Assembly (NCBI GenBank): GCA_034437555.1
Contig: DAOTTQ010000002.1
Coordinates: forward strand, 19,635 to 83,634
Reading direction: 5' to 3'
From: JANWYT01 sp034437555
GTDB taxonomy: Bacteria > Chloroflexota > Anaerolineae > Aggregatilineales > Phototrophicaceae
Length of the DNA: 64,000 nucleotides
Positions 13,819 to 21,916 of this stretch are shown here, piece by piece. A program made the translations under genes and the position numbers. A model generated the notes under the pieces. That model searched no databases, had not been told where the DNA came from, and worked only from the letters and a program-made list of their open reading frames with translations. The stretch's first letter is position 1; each line of letters begins with the position of its first letter.

Positions 13819-15147
13819 GTGAATGCTTTACTCTTAATGGTCGTAGTTTCTAGCTTATTGTCACTGTCCATTGGGGCAGGGCTAGTTTTGGTGTCGCTTA
13901 TTTCTCCCCAAAAAAACCATATGAACTGGGTTTTTGTGTTGCTAGGGGCGTTTGAGTGGACAAAAGCCTTGCTTACACTCATTGACCTTAGAACGGCTTT
14001 ACCATATGGCAACATACTAGGGAACTTAGCTTTGGGGCAACTGATTTTAGTCGGGGGATCTGTGCTGGTGTTTGCCAGCTTGGTCAGCGTCTTTATGCGA
14101 CAAAATCTCGCCCCCCAGAGCGATAGCTGGGTCGTCTTGCTCGTTGGCTTGTTTGCCATCGGCACCCTACTTGATTTGCGTGTAGAAGCCCTATCCATCA
14201 TTATCGCACGCCTGCTTGATGCCGTGGTGATGCTGTGGTTGGGATGGCTTTTGCTACGTCACCAATGGTTTAACCCGCTAGCTGTCTTAAACCGTGAACT
14301 TATGGCAACCAATACCGTCTTTCGGAACACTATAGAAGAACTTGCCCGCGAGAAAAACCGAATTGACATGCTAAACCGTGAGCTTTTGGTGGCGAACCGC
14401 TATAAAAGCGAGTTTATGTCAAACATGAGTCATGAACTACGGACACCCCTTAATAGCATTATTGGCTATAGCGAACTGTTGCGTTCGCCGATTTATGGCA
14501 CATTAAACGACAAGCAACTCGACCGCCTAGACCGCATCCATCGCAATGGGCAACACCTCTCTGAACTGATAGACCGTATTCTTGATTTAAGCAAAATAGA
14601 GGCAGGCAAGCTAAAAATAGAGCCGATTTGGTTTAGTTTGAGCGCGTTGCTTAAAATTATTGTGAGTGAATTTCAGGCGCAGGCAGCGATAAAGGGCATT
14701 AAAATGACCCATGAGATTGACGAGGATATGCCCCTAATGTATGCTGACCAACAGCGTATTCATCAGGTGTTCCATAACCTTATCTCTAATGCAATTAAAT
14801 TTACGCAACGTGGCGCGGTTCATGTGCAAGCATCCTTGCTTAACCCCCAAGAGTTGCGTAAGGCACACGCCGATTTTGAAGCCGATGGTAAATGGTTGTT
14901 CATTAGCATTGATGATAGTGGCATTGGCATGGCAAATGAAGACCACCACCGCATCTTTGATGAATTTGCCCAGCTAGATGGCACCCGTACCCGTGACCAT
15001 GATGGCATTGGGCTGGGCTTACCTATTGCCAAGAAACTTGTTGAATTACATAACGGGCGCATTTGGCTACACAGTGTATTGGGTGTAGGGACAACTTTTT
15101 ATGTTGCGTTCCCGTTAGAAATGCCCGCACCCGTTTCGCAGATATAG
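13819..15147 (+). CDS. membrane histidine kinase of a cyclase-linked operon
   Basis: A 442-residue kinase with about five N-terminal membrane helices (1-150) and almost no extracytoplasmic loops, suggesting sensing within the membrane. A short coiled coil, a HisKA domain with His205 in NMSHELRTPLNSIIG, and HATPase_c with HNLISNAIKF, DDSGIGMAN and GIGLGLPIAKKL follow. It starts with GTG at 13819; I see no better ATG in frame, and the ribosome binding site is weak. It leads a run of four plus-strand signalling genes (receiver, receiver-cyclase, receiver-GAF-cyclase), so its phosphoryl groups probably control cyclic-nucleotide synthesis. Confidence 0.88.
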   Translation: MNALLLMVVVSSLLSLSIGAGLVLVSLISPQKNHMNWVFVLLGAFEWTKALLTLIDLRTALPYGNILGNLALGQLILVGGSVLVFASLVSVFMRQNLAPQSDSWVVLLVGLFAIGTLLDLRVEALSIIIARLLDAVVMLWLGWLLLRHQWFNPLAVLNRELMATNTVFRNTIEELAREKNRIDMLNRELLVANRYKSEFMSNMSHELRTPLNSIIGYSELLRSPIYGTLNDKQLDRLDRIHRNGQHLSELIDRILDLSKIEAGKLKIEPIWFSLSALLKIIVSEFQAQAAIKGIKMTHEIDEDMPLMYADQQRIHQVFHNLISNAIKFTQRGAVHVQASLLNPQELRKAHADFEADGKWLFISIDDSGIGMANEDHHRIFDEFAQLDGTRTRDHDGIGLGLPIAKKLVELHNGRIWLHSVLGVGTTFYVAFPLEMPAPVSQI

Positions 15148-15215
15148 TGAATAGCGTTGAGGAATGTGTTAATATATGGACGGTGTTACTTCTCTCGCCT
15201 CAAAGGAGTTTGTGG

Positions 15216-15578
15216 GTGTCTCAAAGACGCATATTGGTTGTAGAAGATAACCGCGACAACATGACGCTTATTATTGATGTTTTGACGGCACTAGATTATG
15301 AAGTGCTTCAGGCATCTGATGGCGAAATTGGCGTGCGCGTTGCCCTTGATGAAAAACCTGACCTTATTTTAATGGACTTATCGTTGCCTCGTATGGACGG
15401 CTGGACGGCAACACGCCACATTAAAGAGGTTTTGCCTAAACTTCCTATCATTGCGCTTACGGCACATGCCATGATGGGAGACCGTGAACGCGCTATAGAG
15501 GCGGGCTGTGATGATTACATCTCCAAGCCCATTAACCTGCAAGAATTAGCCCGAAAAATCAGCGAATATTTAGGATAA
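15216..15578 (+). CDS. stand-alone receiver (response regulator)
   Basis: This is a 120-residue single receiver domain with ILVVEDNRDNM, phospho-acceptor Asp54 in LMDLSLPRMDG, IALTAHAMMG and DYISKPINLQ. GTG 15216 is preferred because AAAGGAG lies 7 bases upstream; a longer frame upstream overlaps the kinase gene and adds no domain. It is followed after 5 bases by a receiver-cyclase gene. With no output domain it may shuttle phosphate between the kinase and the two cyclase-linked receivers. Confidence 0.88.
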   Translation: MSQRRILVVEDNRDNMTLIIDVLTALDYEVLQASDGEIGVRVALDEKPDLILMDLSLPRMDGWTATRHIKEVLPKLPIIALTAHAMMGDRERAIEAGCDDYISKPINLQELARKISEYLG

Positions 15579-15583
15579 GCCCT

Positions 15584-16630
15584 GTGAAAGTTCTCGTTGC
15601 AGATGATAACCGCGATAATATCGACCTTGTGCTAGATATTCTTGGCATGACAGGGCATGAGGTTGTGACGGCTTTTGATGGCATTAGTGCGCTTGATATG
15701 GCATTTACCACCCTGCCCGACCTTGTGCTATTGGATGTAAACATGCCTGGCTTATCGGGGTTTGAGGTGTGCGAGCGCATCAAAGCGGATGAACGTACCA
15801 CACGTATCCCCGTTATTATGCTCACCGCCCTCACAGACATTGATAGCCGTGTAAAGGGTTTAGCCGTAGGCGCAGACGACTACTTAACGAAGCCATTTAG
15901 CCCTCGTGAACTTTTGGCGCGCATTGACCGTAGCCTAAAAGCTAAAGTGTTATCGGATGACCTGCGCGGGCAAAAAGACAAAGTGCGCCTAACGTTTGAG
16001 CGTTATTTAGCCGCTTCTGTGGTGGATGACCTGCTTAAAAACCCCGACCACGTGACATTAGGGGGCAAGCTCCAACCCGTAACGGTGCTATTTGCCGATT
16101 TAGAGGGCTTTACTAGCCTCTCTGAACAGATTGACCCCCACACACTGCTCTTTATTTTGAATGCGTATCATGCGCTAATGGTGCGGATTGTCATTCGTTA
16201 TGAAGGCATGGTAGATAAGTTTATTGGCGATGGGCTAATGGTAATTTACAACACGCCTGTTGAGCAAGAAGACCACATTGCCCGCGCCGTAAAAACCGCG
16301 CTTCACATTCAAGATGAGTTGCATTGGTTTTACGAGAAGCTCGCGCCTGAACATCGCCTTGCCATTAACTTTGGCATCAATACGGGTATGGCAGTGGTGG
16401 GGAATGTCGGCACAGACCGCTTTATGAATTTTACGGCGGTGGGTGATGCCGTTAATGTGGCTTCTCGCCTACAAGATATGGCAAGGCGTGGGCAAATTTT
16501 AGTATCAAAGCCTGTTTATGATGCCACAGAAGAATTTGTCATTGGACGCTCTAGGGGAATCATACAGGTGAAGGGGCGCATGGAAGGCGTAGAAGTCGTT
16601 CAGGTGTCTAATTCGCCCATAGAGGACTAA
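15584..16630 (+). CDS. receiver-class III adenylate/guanylate cyclase
   Basis: In this 348-residue response regulator the output is a nucleotide cyclase. The receiver (1-120) has Asp51 in LVLLDVNMPGLSG. The cyclase homology domain (about 165-335) carries both metal-binding aspartates, Asp172 in FADLEGFTS and Asp216 in KFIGDGLM, the purine-selecting Lys212, and the Asn/Arg pair in GDAVNVASRLQ. All catalytic positions look intact, and the Lys/Asp pair favours ATP. It starts with GTG after AGGATAAG, 5 bases after the preceding receiver gene. Phosphorylation probably switches cAMP synthesis. Confidence 0.9.
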   Translation: MKVLVADDNRDNIDLVLDILGMTGHEVVTAFDGISALDMAFTTLPDLVLLDVNMPGLSGFEVCERIKADERTTRIPVIMLTALTDIDSRVKGLAVGADDYLTKPFSPRELLARIDRSLKAKVLSDDLRGQKDKVRLTFERYLAASVVDDLLKNPDHVTLGGKLQPVTVLFADLEGFTSLSEQIDPHTLLFILNAYHALMVRIVIRYEGMVDKFIGDGLMVIYNTPVEQEDHIARAVKTALHIQDELHWFYEKLAPEHRLAINFGINTGMAVVGNVGTDRFMNFTAVGDAVNVASRLQDMARRGQILVSKPVYDATEEFVIGRSRGIIQVKGRMEGVEVVQVSNSPIED

Positions 16631-16650
16631 AGCAATTATAAAGGCACACC

Positions 16651-18222
16651 ATGACACAAATAGAACAAGAAACCATTCTCATCATTGATGACGGTAAAGA
16701 CAACCGAGAGTTTTTGATTGAGTATGTGCTAAAGCCAAATAACTTCGCACACCTAGAAGCAGGGGATGGGTTAGAGGGCTTACAGATGGCTTTTAAGCAT
16801 CGCCCCAACCTTATCCTACTCGATTACCAAATGCCCCGTATGAACGGGCGGCAGGTACTTGAGCAGTTGCGTGAGCGTGGCATGGATGTGCCTGTTATTT
16901 TAATGACCTTTCATGGCTCAGAAGAAGTGGCTGTAGAAGTGTATCGTTTGGGGGTGCGCGACTATATTAAAAAACCCTATTACCCCGAAGAAATGCTGGC
17001 AGCTATTGAGCGAGGCTTGGCAGAGTCACGGCTAAAGCGTGAAAAAGAAGCCCTGACAGACCGCATCTTTCATGCCAATAAAGAGCTACAGCGTCGCTTA
17101 AAAGAACTAAACACGCTGTATTCTGTGGGTAAAAATGTGACCTCATTGGCAGATATGGGCGAACTTTTGCCCCGTGTGGTGGATGCTGTTATTCAAATGA
17201 CAAACGCTGAAGAAGCGCAATTATGCTTGATTGAAGGCAAAACGCTGGTACGCCGTGCTGTTAAAACGTCGCTCATGCCCCACGCCCGCGCCGTACAAGA
17301 AGTGATTAAAGACCCGATTGCTATCCAAACCATTCGCAACAAGCAATCCCTCATTTTGCATGGCAAACAGCTTGAAGGGCTAAACGGCAATCCACCTCAT
17401 TCGGTGGTGTATGTGCCGTTGGTGTCCTATGACCGCGTGTTAGGCTTGCTTTCTGTGGCAAATTACACGGCGACATCACCCGCATTTACCCAAAATGACG
17501 GCGCGTTGTTAAGCGCATTAAGCGATTACGCCGCCATTGCCATAGAGAACTCGCGTCATTATGTGGGCTTGCGCCAATCCAAAGACCGCTTAAGGGGTGT
17601 TTTTGAACAATTCGTCGCGCCCCAAATTGTAGAGCAAGTATTGGCAAACCCCGAAGATGTAAAACTGGGCGGACAACGCCAAGAAATTAGCGTGTTGTTT
17701 GCTGATATTCGGGGCTATACCGCATGGAGCGAAGGTGTTTCGCCAGAGCTATTAGTAGAAACGCTGAATCACTATCTTAGTTTGGCGGCTAATGTGGTGT
17801 TGGGATGGGAAGGCACGTTGGATAAATTTTTGGGCGATGGTTTTATGGCAATTTTTAACGCGCCCATTCGCCAAGCCGACCACGTTCACCGCGCCGCCGA
17901 TGCTGCCCTTGCCTTGCGCCGTGCCGCCCAATCCGTCAGTGAGCAATACGGGCATAGCCTGTCTTATAGTATTGGGGTGCATGTGGGGGAAGCCGTTGTG
18001 GGGTATATTGGCGCAGAACGCGCCCTAAACTATACGGCAATTGGCGACACCGTCAACCTTGCAAAACGCCTACAAGAAGCTGCCGCCCCCAATCAAATCT
18101 TGATTGAAGAAAGCGTTTTCAAGCGTCTTGGAGACCGTGTGCAGGCGAGACCACTGGGAGAATTAAAAGTAAAGGGGCGTAAAGCCCCTGCGATTGCATA
18201 TGAATTAACCGACTTGGTTTAA
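16651..18222 (+). CDS. receiver-GAF-class III cyclase
   Basis: A 523-residue protein: receiver (1-125, Asp58 in LLDYQMPRMNG), a coiled linker, a GAF domain (about 160-305), and a class III cyclase domain (about 340-515). The cyclase has Asp352 in FADIRGYTAW, Lys392 and Asp396 in DKFLGDGFMA, and GDTVNLAKRLQE, so it appears catalytically complete. It combines phosphorylation control with a GAF ligand input, and it is the second cyclase of the operon. AAAGGCACACC precedes the ATG. The stop overlaps the convergent der gene by 4 bases. Confidence 0.9.
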   Translation: MTQIEQETILIIDDGKDNREFLIEYVLKPNNFAHLEAGDGLEGLQMAFKHRPNLILLDYQMPRMNGRQVLEQLRERGMDVPVILMTFHGSEEVAVEVYRLGVRDYIKKPYYPEEMLAAIERGLAESRLKREKEALTDRIFHANKELQRRLKELNTLYSVGKNVTSLADMGELLPRVVDAVIQMTNAEEAQLCLIEGKTLVRRAVKTSLMPHARAVQEVIKDPIAIQTIRNKQSLILHGKQLEGLNGNPPHSVVYVPLVSYDRVLGLLSVANYTATSPAFTQNDGALLSALSDYAAIAIENSRHYVGLRQSKDRLRGVFEQFVAPQIVEQVLANPEDVKLGGQRQEISVLFADIRGYTAWSEGVSPELLVETLNHYLSLAANVVLGWEGTLDKFLGDGFMAIFNAPIRQADHVHRAADAALALRRAAQSVSEQYGHSLSYSIGVHVGEAVVGYIGAERALNYTAIGDTVNLAKRLQEAAAPNQILIEESVFKRLGDRVQARPLGELKVKGRKAPAIAYELTDLV

Positions 18223-19649
18223 CCTTCGTCCTCTTCGCCTTGAGGTCTTTTGCTCTTAAGGCGACTTTCTAGGGTGCGTTTTTCGCGCTCTCTAACGCTA
18301 ATGCGAATGGGCGTTCCCTCAAATGGGAATGACTCGCGGATGCGATTTTCCAAGAAGCGTTCATAAGTAAAGTGTAGCAATGCCCGCTCATTTACATGAA
18401 GCAAGAAAATGGGTGGGTTTGTTCTTACTTGCGTGCCATAGAAGATTTTTAGGCGTTTTGTGCCTTTGGTCGGTGGCGAGTGGCGTTCCATTGCGGCACG
18501 AATAATCTGGTTTACTTCTGCTGTAGGAATCCGATTAAAGCGGTTCTCAAATACGCGATAGGCTGTGTCCAATACCGTGTGAATCCGTTGCCCTTCTAAC
18601 GCACTAATAAAAATGAGGGGCGCATAGGGGATAAAGTGCAGGCGTTCACGAACTGTTTTAATAAACTCGTTCATGGTGTAGCTGTCTTTTTCTACGGTAT
18701 CCCACTTATTGACGGCAATCACTAGGCTCTTAAACTCTTGAATCACATAGCCTGCAATATGTTCGTCTTGTTCGGTTACGCCTTCTTCTGCGTCAATGAC
18801 CAAAATTGCCACATGGCAACGTTCAATGGCTTTCATGGCACGCACCACACTAAATTGTTCTACACCGGGTTCAACACGCCCTCTACGCCGAATCCCCGCC
18901 GTATCAATGAGGACAATGTCGTTACCGTGCCACTTGATTTTAGTGTCAATCGCATCGCGTGTGGTGCCGGGGATGGGGCTAACAATTGAACGTTCTTCGC
19001 CTGTCAGTTTGTTGAGAAGGGTGCTTTTGCCGGCGTTTGGCTTGCCCACGATGGCGATTTGTAGCACGCTGTCCTTGTCCTCTTCATCGTCAGATTGTGC
19101 ATCAATGAGGAGTTTTAACGGGGCAGTAACAGCATCTAATAAGTCACCAACGCCTAGCCCATGAATGGCACTACATGCCACCACTTCGCCCAAGCCCAAG
19201 CTGTAAAATTCCACGCTGTCTACAATGCGTTTTTCGTCGTCGGTTTTATTGGCGGCAACAATAATGGGCTTATGGGTACGGCGTAAAATTTCTGCAATGG
19301 TTTCATCTGCGGCAGTGATACCGTGTGTGGCATCTACTACAAGGATAATCACGTCTGCTTCGTCTACGGCAAGCATCGCTTGCGCTCTAATTTGAGGCAC
19401 AAAGTCTGCGCTTCCCTCTGCAAGGGGTGACTCGTCGCGTGTGCCTTTTGGCTGATAAATTTCAATGCCACCCGTATCAATCACATTAAACGTAATGCCG
19501 TTCCAAATGCTAAAGGACTGCAATCTATCGCGGGTGGTGCCGGGTATGTCGTGGACAACAGCCATGCGTTCACCGACAATGCGGTTAAACAGGCTACTTT
19601 TACCTACGTTAGGTCGCCCAACCAGGGCAACAAAGGGTTTGCGGTTCAT
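18219..19649 (-). CDS. der: ribosome-assembly GTPase Der (EngA)
   Basis: The 476-residue product has the diagnostic tandem GTPase domains: first P-loop GRPNVGKSS (near residue 11), second GKPNAGKST (near 206), each with DTGG/DTAG and NKxD motifs, and a C-terminal KH-like domain. Der is an essential factor in maturing the 50S ribosomal subunit. A short linker and an acidic C-terminal tail are present. An extended -10 element lies at 19687-19695. It is the last gene of a minus-strand block after cdaR, with a 78-base gap, and may be transcribed separately. Confidence 0.96.
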   Translation of the reverse strand: MNRKPFVALVGRPNVGKSSLFNRIVGERMAVVHDIPGTTRDRLQSFSIWNGITFNVIDTGGIEIYQPKGTRDESPLAEGSADFVPQIRAQAMLAVDEADVIILVVDATHGITAADETIAEILRRTHKPIIVAANKTDDEKRIVDSVEFYSLGLGEVVACSAIHGLGVGDLLDAVTAPLKLLIDAQSDDEEDKDSVLQIAIVGKPNAGKSTLLNKLTGEERSIVSPIPGTTRDAIDTKIKWHGNDIVLIDTAGIRRRGRVEPGVEQFSVVRAMKAIERCHVAILVIDAEEGVTEQDEHIAGYVIQEFKSLVIAVNKWDTVEKDSYTMNEFIKTVRERLHFIPYAPLIFISALEGQRIHTVLDTAYRVFENRFNRIPTAEVNQIIRAAMERHSPPTKGTKRLKIFYGTQVRTNPPIFLLHVNERALLHFTYERFLENRIRESFPFEGTPIRISVREREKRTLESRLKSKRPQGEEDEG

Positions 19650-19686
19650 CTGGGGGTAAAATCCTTAAAACTCATTCAAGCCCGCT

Positions 19687-19695
19687 ATCATAGCA
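19687..19695 (-). promoter_or_regulatory. extended -10 element upstream of der
   Basis: Minus strand TGCTATGAT, 38 bases before the der start, with a weak TTACAT 17 bases further upstream as a possible -35. Confidence 0.4.
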
Positions 19696-19727
19696 CAAAT
19701 GCCCCCTGCATGTAAGGACAGATGAAA

Positions 19728-20981
19728 CTATGGGGCTTGGGTGGCTTCGGAGGTGATGGGTGACAAGGTGACGGCGACTGTGGACGGAATAATCGTGATG
19801 CTGTCTAGCGTTACTTCACCGCGCTGAATGATAACACGAGGCGTTACATCTCGTGTTCCTACTCGCACATTATTGAGGTCTACAACCGCTTGAATGTCAC
19901 TGATGGTTAGACCGTCTAGGATGGCGATGGGCCCATTAAGTACCACAGACAGCGTATTTGGCGTAAGCGATGCGGTGCTATCCGCAGGCAACCCAATAAT
20001 TTCGATGGGGATATTATCTAGTTGACGCACAGTGGTTTGGGCGGTAACGCCAATAGTGACGCGAATTGAGGTGGTATCCCCCAATACGAGCAGGTTAGCG
20101 GGCAAGAGTAATGGCACTTCTACGGTAAATGAGTTAGTGCGCCCCTCTAAACTGATAGCGGCAGTATCTAAGGTTGCGCCTACTGCCAAGAGGTCATTGT
20201 TTGTGCCACTGACAAAGACTGTCTGTGGCTCGTAGCTAATGCTAGATAGCACATAATCTTCGGTGAGGGTTTCTAAAAGCAGGCTAGGGCGTACCGAAAG
20301 CTGTCGTACATCGTCACGCGGATACACCCTAATATCCACTGTGATGCTACGAGGCTCTAAGGTAACGTCGGTAACGCGCCTGCCGTCGGCGTCTAGGGCA
20401 ATAAGCGTAACTTCCCCATTAAAATTCCCTCGTGAGGCACTTAAATCAATTTCACCATGCACTTCTATAACCTCATTCACGCGGTTAAGTGCGCCACTAA
20501 TAGCCACTTGAAGCACACTAGAAACGGCGGGGTCATAGGTGTAATCAACGGGAGGGACTTGGGTAATGAGCAGGCGAACGGCTTTTTGTTCGGTGCGAAT
20601 GGTGTCTAGGCTTATGGTAATTTGGGTGGGTTGTGTATCTGCACTTAGCACCCCCGAACGGTTTACCGCCACGCTTAGGGGGATGATGTGTGTGCCATCG
20701 GTGCGCCCTTCAAGTTCTGCGGTAACGATAATGTCGTCGATAGTGAGCAAACTAAGGACAGAACGTTGCGCTCTCACAAGCACCCTTGACGTTAAGCGGG
20801 GGGCGTTGGTAACCACTAAACCATCGGGAATATCAATTTGCACGGCAACATTAGGGAAGGTTTGTTGCAAAATGGGGTCGGCTTGGATGGCGGCTGTCAC
20901 CCACACCACAACAGCTAACAAAAACGAAGCCAGTAACCACGCCAGGTTATTCCGCAAGATGAGTTGTGTGGCTTTGTTCAT
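19728..20981 (-). CDS. cdaR: YbbR-repeat regulator of diadenylate cyclase (CdaR-like)
   Basis: This 417-residue extracytoplasmic protein has one N-terminal membrane helix (LAWLLASFLLAVVVWVTAA) and then tandem YbbR-type repeats of about 80-90 residues, recognised by spaced phrases such as VSSVLQVAISG and SISYEPQTVFVSG. CdaR proteins modulate the partner diadenylate cyclase from outside the membrane. The ATG at 20981 overlaps the cdaA stop codon (ATGA), giving tight translational coupling and settling the start over a longer upstream frame. The pairing supports the name more strongly than the repeats alone. Confidence 0.88.
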   Translation of the reverse strand: MNKATQLILRNNLAWLLASFLLAVVVWVTAAIQADPILQQTFPNVAVQIDIPDGLVVTNAPRLTSRVLVRAQRSVLSLLTIDDIIVTAELEGRTDGTHIIPLSVAVNRSGVLSADTQPTQITISLDTIRTEQKAVRLLITQVPPVDYTYDPAVSSVLQVAISGALNRVNEVIEVHGEIDLSASRGNFNGEVTLIALDADGRRVTDVTLEPRSITVDIRVYPRDDVRQLSVRPSLLLETLTEDYVLSSISYEPQTVFVSGTNNDLLAVGATLDTAAISLEGRTNSFTVEVPLLLPANLLVLGDTTSIRVTIGVTAQTTVRQLDNIPIEIIGLPADSTASLTPNTLSVVLNGPIAILDGLTISDIQAVVDLNNVRVGTRDVTPRVIIQRGEVTLDSITIIPSTVAVTLSPITSEATQAP

Positions 20982-21850
20982 AAGTTTGCTTGCCGACCTA
21001 TCGGTAAACGCTGTGCAACAGCCCTCCAGCCCGCCAATAATTGGCTTCTCCAATTGCCCTTATTTTGGTCATAGGATGAGCCATAGAACGCTTTAAGCAC
21101 GGTTCTTAGGCGTTCTATTTCTATTTTTGTCACCATACGTCCACCATTGGTAATAGAGACACGCCCGCTTTCTTCACTCACTACCACGCACACGGCATCC
21201 GTCACTTCACTAATGCCTAATGAGGCGCGGTGGCGTGTTCCCATCTTGGGGTTGGGCAGGTTACGGCTGGCACTAAGGGGCAAAACCGAAGCCGCAGATG
21301 CAATTTTGCCATGCTCATTCACAATCACTGCGCCATCGTGTAGTTCGGTTTTGGGCCAAAAAATAGTCAGCAAAAGTTCCGCTTTTACATCGCTGTTAAT
21401 GGCAACACCCGTACTGATAAACTCGGCGAGGTTGCTATTGCGCTGTAACACAATTAATGCGCCGTGTCGGCGTTCTGATAGCTTTTCGGCTGCCTTCACA
21501 ATTTCATCAATAATTTGCTCGCGCACCCCTTCGGGGCTAGGGTTGTTAAAGAAGATACCCCCACGCCCAATTTGCTCTAGCACACGGCGCAATTCGGGCT
21601 GAAAAATAACAGGCACGGCTACGACTAATGCTGTGAGCAAGTTCGTTAGCATCCACCCCAACGCCTGAAGCCTAAAAATCCCTGCAACCAAGAATAACCC
21701 CAAGAACAACACCACAATGCCTCTAAAGAGTGCGCCTGCCTGAGTACCGCGAAACAAAAACGTCATGCCAAAAAACAATAGCGTGACAATGCCAATGTCC
21801 AGCAGAGAATTGAGGGTTAGGTTGCTTAGTATCCAGAAGATTTCTTGCAC
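20978..21850 (-). CDS. cdaA: diadenylate cyclase (c-di-AMP synthase)
   Basis: The 290-residue protein converts two ATP to c-di-AMP. Two or three N-terminal membrane helices (about 10-85) are followed by the DAC domain with both hallmark motifs, ELHDGAVIVNEHGKIASA and GTRHRASLGISE. A coiled C-terminal part follows. GTG 21850 is chosen because a GAGG lies 5 bases upstream; a longer frame exists but begins with an implausible polar stretch. The gene is coupled to cdaR (ATGA overlap) and follows a TPR protein gene by 66 bases. c-di-AMP usually governs potassium, turgor and cell-wall homeostasis. Confidence 0.95.
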   Translation of the reverse strand: MQEIFWILSNLTLNSLLDIGIVTLLFFGMTFLFRGTQAGALFRGIVVLFLGLFLVAGIFRLQALGWMLTNLLTALVVAVPVIFQPELRRVLEQIGRGGIFFNNPSPEGVREQIIDEIVKAAEKLSERRHGALIVLQRNSNLAEFISTGVAINSDVKAELLLTIFWPKTELHDGAVIVNEHGKIASAASVLPLSASRNLPNPKMGTRHRASLGISEVTDAVCVVVSEESGRVSITNGGRMVTKIEIERLRTVLKAFYGSSYDQNKGNWRSQLLAGWRAVAQRLPIGRQANL

Positions 21851-21916
21851 AAGAGCCTCTAGGTTGCTTGCGTGACGCGATGAAAGCCTAAAGCACAAGC
21901 CCTCATCGCGTCATGG

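Noticed and set aside
20978..21053. Longer cdaR start at 21053
   Set aside because: It would overlap the end of cdaA in another frame with a polar, unlikely N-terminus. The ATG at 20981 overlaps the cdaA stop and starts just before the membrane helix.
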